A program made the position numbers and the translations under genes. From Steinernema hermaphroditum (taxonomy: Eukaryota; Nematoda; Chromadorea; Rhabditida; Steinernematidae), in contig CM059622.1 of the NCBI GenBank assembly GCA_030435675.1, positions 6,386,001 through 6,450,000 on the forward strand: a stretch of DNA of 64,000 nt, written 5' to 3'. The notes beneath the pieces are model-generated. The model was given only the letters and a program-made list of their open reading frames with translations. It was not told the origin of the DNA and did no database searches. Below are positions 57,602 through 64,000 of this stretch, piece after piece; within the stretch, counting starts at the first letter, position 1; each line of letters begins with the position of its first letter.

Positions 57602-58519
57602 ATGAACATATTCATATGGTGAGTGTCCGGGCCGTTTTGGAAGAGTTTTGCTAGATAAGGCAGAGGAGATCAGGACCCTCAACTTACAGAAGTAGAATTT
57701 GTGGCACCATGTATAGCCCCTTTCAAGACCTACTTCTGACACAGTTCTACGGTCGTCCGGTCGTCCAAGCAGACTCCACAGGCGTTTTAATCTTTGAGCT
57801 AATCTTCACGTTTTCCCCGACTCGGTGCTGTAAACCTATGCCTACGAAAATAACCTTACCGGTTTTCCCAAACACAGAATTTCTGTTTGGAAACGATGAG
57901 CCCCTTCTTACAGTAAACCGTTCTTCAAAAATAACCCTTTCCGGTCCAAATAGATCACCGCGAGTGAACTCTCAAAGTTCAACAGTCCATCCTTCGCCCC
58001 GGAAACATCAATCATACCGTAACCCCCCACGGAGAGCTTCCGAATTTTCCTTTTTGCACACCTTTTTGGCGCCGAAGTTCCTTTCCTCACCAGCTTCTTC
58101 CCCTCGATCTCACTTACGCCGTCGCAATCGGGCGACAAAAAATCCGCCGAACCGGTTGGCGTTAGCCGCTCGAGCTAATTGGCTCTGCGCAAGCCTGAAA
58201 TTCAAAGTGAAAAGCGCCTAGGGGCTACTCGCCCAGTCGGCCGCCGCGTGCTTCAGCACTCGTTTCTAAATTTGCATTTTGCAGGCTGACGATCGTTTTT
58301 GTCGTCTCGCTCCTCGCCACGGAGCTCTTCGCCCTTCCGGTGCCCTCTGCCGAGGTTGAAGTAGAATTGGAGACCTCTACCGTACCCCACCACAAGCACC
58401 GCCACCATCGGCACCACAGTCTCCACAAGAAGCGCCGAAGTCTCCCGATGAAAACGGACAAAGACGCCCGGGGACGCGGCAAGATGATGCTCACGAAGCC
58501 TTACTGGCCATGGCCCTGA
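57602..58519 (+). CDS. small secreted peptide precursor (neuropeptide-like)
   Basis: Two exons (57602-57618, 58285-58519) with a 666-nt intron encode 83 aa. The signal peptide spans the junction (MNIFIWLTIVFVVSLLATEL). Next come an acidic Val/Glu stretch (PVPSAEVEVELETSTV), a His-rich run (HHKHRHHRHHSLH), basic cleavage-type sites (KKRR, GRGK) and a C-terminal peptide ending KPYWPWP. The size, dibasic sites and short terminal peptide fit a neuropeptide-like or antimicrobial precursor. A His-rich metal-binding peptide is the alternative. A TGTTTCAG acceptor lies about 35 nt before ATG. Confidence 0.7.
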
Positions 58520-58698
58520 TCTGCCAGTTCCGAAACAGTCGTAGCGAGAGCCTTCCCGTGAGGGAAGCGCGGGACCAGAGACCCAGCCGAAGGCCTTGAT
58601 TAAAGGCCGAAAAGTACCAATCGGAAGCCGCTAAGTGGCACGAGTGCTTCTACGGGTTCACTGTTGTTCTAATAAGTGTACGGTAATAAGTTGGACGT

Positions 58699-58704
58699 AA
58701 TAAA
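58699..58704 (+). promoter_or_regulatory. poly(A) signal AATAAA
   Basis: An AATAAA lies 180 nt after the stop of the peptide precursor gene. Confidence 0.5.
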
Positions 58705-61049
58705 AGACTCTCGAGAAGTGTTTCACAGAGAAGGGAAGTAGCTGGAAAACGAAGAGTAACACTGTAAACCTCTTTTCCTGTGAATGTCTTGATCAGAGTT
58801 GATGCAATACAGCAATCCTTCTTCGGATCGTCCGCGGCGACTGAATGGGCGAGTTTCACCAATGCGACTCTCGCAACGATTGGCGTGAAACCGCGAGCGC
58901 GCGAGTGTGTAGCGCGCATGATTACTGTAATTCGTATACTTGTTGTTCTACTCTTGCTTGTTACGAGTTTGTTGCTGTTGGTTGAAGGTTTTTGAGTGTT
59001 TAATTAAACTCTAACCCGAGACACGATCTTCATCCCGCGTGGCCGCTCGCAATTGAACATTGCCTGCGAATTGGCGAGCAGATCGACGACAACTACGAGA
59101 CGAACGACCGATCCTGCGCATCTAGAATGTGTCCGTCACTTTTTCGGGTTACGGTAAACTGTGAAAGGCGTCGTGCACGAAGGTCCTCGGAATTTGAAAT
59201 TTGGTATGGGAGGTATATACAGTAAATTTCTACAAGAATTCCTATACTGAATACCGCAAATGACGACACAATCTGGAAGGTACCAGAAAGAAAGTGAATA
59301 ACCGGGAGTTAAGTAGCTCTAGAAGTAGGCAATCAGTTTAAAGTAGGCTCTAAACCCTTAATTAATTAACAGAATTTCACTGCCATACAACCATGTCAAA
59401 TCTCCCTGCCGCCTTTTTTTGTTTTCTTTTTAAATATGGCGCACTTTGACTATGGTGACAGGCAAGAAAGTTCCTTGTGGAAAAAAGCGGTCATTTTCTC
59501 TGTCGATAGATTCCATATATTTATTTTTTTAGTTTTTTCGACGATTTTATTTTTCTCTTTTGCACCATTTTCTGCACATTTCTGATACCCTAAATATTGG
59601 GTTGTTAAGTTGAAAACGGGTCACTCTTTCTTGTAACGATTGTTTCTCCACGTAAATCTCATATATTTCACTTAGGGTATTTACCGTTGGCACGTAACAA
59701 CACCAGCCGATTTTTTGGGCCACATCCGGATCCTTCGTTCATAGAACACTAGTGGTTTAGAATCAAAACCTGTTTTTGGTCCAATTTTCGACCTCTTCCT
59801 CTTATTTTGAGTATCTTTCTCTGATATCGTTATTTATGGACTAGTGTAGATAGAGGTTAGATAGAGCGAAGAAAGCGCTGTAAGAGATGAGAACCGGAAT
59901 CTGTCAACTCAAAGCGAAAAGCCATTGCGAGGGTCCACTTGGAAACATACGGCGTCGGGTAGACGGACTTTTTAGGAATCCAAAGGTCATTTTTTCAACA
60001 TTTGACCCTTTTTTCTTTATAGTAGAAATGAGCTCGTAGAGTCGCTATATGGGCATGTTAGCTGTGAACGGAGCTACCTACTGCATGTTCCCATTCTTTG
60101 TTATGTAACCTAACCAATTAGAAATGTTGGACTTAAGAGAACATGGTGATCTGAAAAGGCCAACTTTTTGCGATTAGCTCATGTTCTGCTATAAGACCAA
60201 CACAGCGATAGCTGCATCCGGTAGACAAGAGCGAACGATGTACGTGTTTGAAGATAGTCACCGTTCATCACACAATTACTACCATAGGAAGCCCGTTTAT
60301 CACTTCGCATTTCGCCATCTCGAGGTGCCAAAAAATGACCATCAAGACAGAATATACCTCCAACATCAAAAAACATGCAATGTACAAGCCACCAGTCGTA
60401 GTGTAAAGTGACAGTTAACTCTACTCAACAGCGCGCTAATCGATTTCACCCATAGACTAAAACATATGAAAATAAAATATATTTGCTGAGTGACCCGTTT
60501 TCAAATTAACAACCCAATAGAACAAAAATCCCTGATCTGACCTGTGAAGACAAACTCTAATAACGAGAGCTAACGTTTTGGTGACAAATGCGCGCAGAAA
60601 AGGGCGCGCAATCCTCCTGGCCAGTGTTGTCGGTTTCAATGTCGGGTGTTCCCTGATTTTCGATACTCACTGGGTCCTTCATCGATTGTACCCTGCTCCG
60701 TGTTTGAATCGCTTCAACCTCAGATGTCTACTAGACATGGATGTGACAGCCTGAACACATCATATTCACATGTTTAATGTTGGAAATCGGCGCTCGAAAG
60801 AAGAGGCGCTCGAGTCCAGAGGTGAGTCTCAAATAAAAGCAAAAGAAACACAGGATTTGAACCTGTAGGTCCTGTAGCGACCACCGGAAACGTTTTGAAT
60901 CATTGTCTCTCCCGCTTTCGGTCGTTATCCCTCGATGTGTTCCGAAGGGCAAGGCGGGCCGTGTGCGTTTGATTTCATCTTTCATCAGAAATGTTTTGTG
61001 CTGATGCGCAGTGAATTCTAGAAAGCCGCTAAATTCCTCTTTTTCAGCC
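58705..61049. other. intergenic region
   Basis: No supported gene. The sequence is AT-rich with short frames. On the minus strand around 60850-60890 there is a B-box-like GGTTCAAATCC with a good T-stem, but no full tRNA fold. Confidence 0.4.
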
Positions 61050-61718
61050 ATGATACCCATTGACCCGTCGACATCGGCATCGATGGAGCGTCCAAGTCAA
61101 CCTACCGCCAGAGCTATGAGACGGCGCGCACTAATTGCTTTTGTAAGTAGCTTCCTGTGATCGGCTTCGTAAAAGAGTCCCATTTTAGAGGCAAAATGCC
61201 GTTGAAAACGCAACGCCGATCTCCAAGATGACGGATAGGATGAACATTGTGAGTCACCTCTGTGTTTATTACTGTCTTGTTACTGCATTTTTCTTTTTTT
61301 TCTAGCCCACTGGAGATGCGAACGAAGCGAAAGTGGGCGTCAAGATCTTCCTGAAACTAACGGGCGAAATTGGGGCGGACCGGGTTCACGACGATAGAAC
61401 CCTCTTCTTCAACAAGACCAGGCCCCCACTCGCGCGCAGCATCGTCAAGCAATACGTGAACTACTACTGTGGTTCCAATGTCCCAGCGGATTGGACGTAC
61501 GTCTGGGTGACTTTTGCGACGTTCGATTATGAGATCTGGGGTGACGCGCCTGTAAGCCTCGATGAACCAATCGAAGAGGGCGCTTTCTACGCACTCACCC
61601 TCTACTCTCCCGATTACCGACACGTAAGCTTTGTGCATTTTTGTACTTGTTATGTAGATCTCCCTTTTAGATGGATTATGTGGAGCTGCCGCTTGAGAGG
61701 ATCACCATTCGCCGTTAA
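61050..61718 (+). CDS. protein of unknown function (172 aa)
   Basis: Four exons (61050-61142, 61189-61248, 61306-61623, 61671-61718), all phase 0. A CTTTTTCAG acceptor 2 nt before ATG strongly suggests trans-splicing. The N-terminus is Ser/Pro/Arg-rich and probably disordered. The compact C-terminal part has beta-rich character (VGVKIFLKLTGEIGADRVHD, SIVKQYVNYYCGSNVPADWT, YVWVTFATFDYEIWGDAPVS, ending VELPLERITIRR). No signal peptide or membrane span. I do not recognise the family. Confidence 0.7.
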
Positions 61719-62149
61719 ATGTCCGCCTGATTTGTTGATGTTATTGATGGATAAATTTATTTGTTTTGTGTGAATGGGGTCGTTTTTGATGCGTTTATCC
61801 GCACCGTGTAGTACCGTACAAATTGCTTATTCCTTCGCTTCAGATGCGGGTGAATTTAAAGCCTTGTTCATTCTCTCTCCGACGCGACTTCGGCTCACGT
61901 CGCGTCGCGTCGGAGGGAGTATGAACAATGCTTAAGTTATCAGTGCAGTTGCCTGATTTTCGAAACGGCAATTACTGTGCTGGCGTTGTTTTTGTGCAGT
62001 TTAATCCCGCGGTGTCACCTTGAGAATGGGCGGCGCGAGGGTGTCCTGTTTGCCTCTCGATGGCATTGATTCGCCCGTATTTGCACGCGCTCTGTTGTTG
62101 TTCACGTGTTTTTTTTTTCTCTGATTTCGTTGCTGTTTCAGAAATCAGT
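61719..62149. other. spacer with a short inverted repeat
   Basis: It contains an imperfect palindrome around 61878-61920, made of CGACGCGACTTCGGCTCACG against TCGCGTCGCGTCGG, and a pyrimidine-rich tract (TTTTTTTTTCTCT) before the next acceptor. No gene. Confidence 0.4.
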
Positions 62150-63394
62150 ATGACTTCTGACGAGGGAGAGTACGTCGAGTCGTCCGTGTTCTACAGAGAG
62201 AAGCCCGAGTGGAAGGACATCACGCCGATCTACGAAGGCGATGACGAGAGCTGCGCCGTGAAAATCGCCACTTCCGAACACTGTTCGTTATTCATTCTGC
62301 CTTCCATTTATTCATAGCTCCTTTTCACAGTCAGAGATGCGTTCGGCTACTTCCGTGCCATCCTCTCGAAAGGTGAAATGTCAGAGCGCGCGTTCGAGCT
62401 CACGACAACCTGTATGGATCAGAATCCTGCCAACTACACCGTTTGGCAGTATCGCCGTGAGCTCTTGCTGCACCTGGGCAAAGATTTGGACGCTGAGCTT
62501 AACTACACGAAGTCCATTATTGATGACAATCCGAAGAACTACCAAGTTTGGTACGATCTATTATCCTCACCATTCCATGGTAATGCTGGCTAATTTCAGG
62601 CATCATCGCAAGGTTTTGCTCACCAGAAAGAACGACTGCGCTGGGGAATTGGAGTTCCTCAAAAGTGTACTCAAAACTGACTCCAAGAATTACCATGCTT
62701 GGCAACACAGGTTGCTATAAATCCCAGTGTTCGGAAAGGAGCATAAGAATTGTTTATTTAGACACTGGGTTGCTAGTTACTTCAAGAAAATTGGGCCGCA
62801 AGAAGTGGATTTTGCTAGTGAATTGATCCAAGAGGATATTCGAAACAACTCCGCTTGGAACTACCGCTTCTTTATTATTTCGTCGATGGACGAAGGCTAT
62901 TCTGAGAATGTGACTGCCAAAGAGATCACGTGAGCCGCTTTTTGACTGAATAAGTTGTGATTATTTAATTTGCAGATATTGTACTCAAAAAATCCTTGAA
63001 TGTCCTGGAAACGAAAGCGCTTGGAACTATCTCGCTGGGTAGGATAGATGCTAGATTTCATAGAACATTGATTTACTCCTTTACAGTATCTTGATTGACC
63101 AGGGATTGTCGTCATCGAACAGTGTGCGCGAGTTCTGCCTAGCACTACGGGAGAAGAAGTGTGTTTTTGCCACTAGTTTCCTGTTGGATATTTACGTTGA
63201 GCAGATCGAAAAGCACATCGACGTGGAGGAGAACAAAGATAATGTGCGAAAGGTGAGTCCGCACATTTGAGTTCGTGTAAACTAATCAATTGTTTCAATT
63301 TAAGGTTGTCAAGGAGCTTCGTGACCTCGACCCGGTGCGTGAGAAGTATTGGAAGTACATGGCTCACAAAGTAGAAAATCTCACAAATCAGTAG
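62150..63394 (+). CDS. FNTA: protein farnesyl/geranylgeranyltransferase type I alpha subunit
   Basis: Seven exons (62150-62282, 62331-62550, 62600-62710, 62762-62929, 62976-63038, 63087-63252, 63305-63394) encode 316 aa. Five PFTA-type tetratricopeptide-like repeats are clear: NPANYTVWQYRRELL, NPKNYQVWHHRKVLL, DSKNYHAWQHRHWVA, DIRNNSAWNYRFFII and GNESAWNYLAGIL. The alpha subunit pairs with a farnesyl- or geranylgeranyltransferase beta subunit and carries the Lys/His face that helps bind isoprenyl diphosphate. The enzyme adds lipid to CaaX proteins such as Ras and Rho in the cytosol. A conserved VEL/YFRAILSKGEMS start supports the frame. The length fits the usual 320-380 aa. TGTTTCAG before ATG suggests trans-splicing. 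Confidence 0.93.
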
Positions 63395-63591
63395 TTTATA
63401 TGATGTATTATGCTATGTTGCTGATGTGTTCATTTTGTAATTTTGTGAATAAGCTTTCGTATTTCGTTGTTTGAGTGGAGACCGGTTGACCCCACGTGAT
63501 GTACCTTGTGCTACATGGCCCAGAACTTTAGCTCTGGGGTGTAGTATTGTTGGGATCGGAACACATGCTGAATTGAAGCAATTTAGACGCC

Positions 63592-64000
63592 ATGGCGTCA
63601 ACGACCTGCCGCGTAGTGAGCCAAGCGGTTAAGATCACAGATGTGAATTGGACCGAACGGTCGTTTATCGTCAGCACTGAAATTTACTTTGTCGTCTTGG
63701 ACGCCACGGTAGAACGATTCGAACTACATCTTGGTCCTGGTGAGTCGCTGGGTCCTGGAATGTCATCTTTTGTGTCTTTCTGTAGAGTGTCTTCTGCCAT
63801 GCGAGCGTGGAAACATGACGACTCTTCCCCGAGGCTACGTCCGTATAAACGGCCAAGATGTTTCATACAGGCGGCAGATGTACACGGCGTTGGATCAAGA
63901 GCCCGATTTCACTGGATTCAACGATTTGAAGAGCACCGAAATCGACATTTTTGCGTCGAAACGCCCTGTTGTGCAGATAGACCTTCCTTTCACCGTAACC
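63592..64000 (+). CDS. TAF2: probable TFIID subunit TAF2, N-terminal part (cut by window end)
   Basis: Two exons are seen (63592-63739 and 63786 to the window end, still open), joined in phase 1. The start reads VVSQAVKITDVNWTERSFIV, then STEIYFVVLDATVERFELHL and GPECLLPCERG. This fits the N-terminal beta-sandwich of TAF2 and its M1 aminopeptidase-like relatives, where strands carry x-Q-x-V-x-I...E-L-x...P. TAF2 helps TFIID recognise promoters. It follows the FNTA gene by 197 bp on the same strand. An M1 aminopeptidase is the main alternative; the catalytic region lies beyond the window. Confidence 0.55.
   Translation, partial: MASTTCRVVSQAVKITDVNWTERSFIVSTEIYFVVLDATVERFELHLGPGESLGPGMSSFVSFCRVSSAMRAWKHDDSSPRLRPYKRPRCFIQAADVHGVGSRARFHWIQRFEEHRNRHFCVETPCCADRPSFHRN

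Noticed and set aside
60838..60920. Possible minus-strand tRNA with B box GGTTCAAATCC and a 5-bp T stem
   Set aside because: No matching acceptor stem, D arm or anticodon arm could be formed.

Overview
The window looks like nematode nuclear DNA, probably rhabditid-like. Genes are split by very short GT-AG introns, mostly 39-50 nt. Several start codons sit 2-15 nt downstream of a TTTCAG-type acceptor with no clear upstream exon, as expected for spliced-leader trans-splicing. The gene content also fits: serpentine chemoreceptors, saposin-like proteins, insulysin-type proteases and ABCC transporters. The species cannot be named from sequence alone. All exon models below were built by hand from reading frame, splice sites, phase agreement and paralogue comparison. 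No database search was run.

Layout: 1-4.7 kb has no supported gene but holds a small inverted-repeat element. 4.7-9.1 kb (+) is a type I membrane protein with an acidic Pro/Glu stalk and a SEA-like domain. 10.9-12.1 kb (-) is a STAR/KH RNA-binding protein. 13.1-14.1 kb (-) is a 7TM chemoreceptor. 16.0-17.9 kb is a head-to-head pair (small unknown protein, saposin-like protein). The saposin gene overlaps tail-to-tail with a second kind of 7TM receptor (17.8-19.1 kb, -), which has paralogues at 31.2-32.6 and 34.3-35.6 kb. 22.0-22.7 kb is a broken copy of an ABC transporter nucleotide-binding domain. 22.9-24.0 kb (-) is an unrecognised gene. 24.5-28.1 kb (+) is an M16 insulysin-like metalloprotease. 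28.3-34.2 kb is rich in repeats and transposon remnants.

37.5-49.0 kb (+) carries two complete tandem ABCC/MRP transporters of about 1,490 residues each. They share intron positions, and their ATP-binding domains are almost identical in DNA while the membrane domains have diverged strongly. The simplest reading is domain-restricted gene conversion. 49.1-51.5 kb (-) has two secreted proteins of an unrecognised family: one with a single module, one with the module duplicated, all introns in phase 1. 51.9-57.6 kb is poor in genes, with a fold-back element and a diverged tandem duplication. 57.6-58.5 kb (+) is a small secreted, neuropeptide-like precursor. 61.0-64.0 kb (+) is a same-strand cluster: an unknown small protein, the alpha subunit of protein farnesyl/geranylgeranyltransferase, and the N-terminus of a probable TFIID subunit TAF2, cut by the window end.

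No CRISPR arrays, bacterial operons or rRNA genes are present. The best candidates for something undescribed are the phase-1 secreted module family, the NBD-restricted homogenisation of the ABCC pair and its outlying pseudogene, and the SEA/Pro-Glu receptor-like protein.
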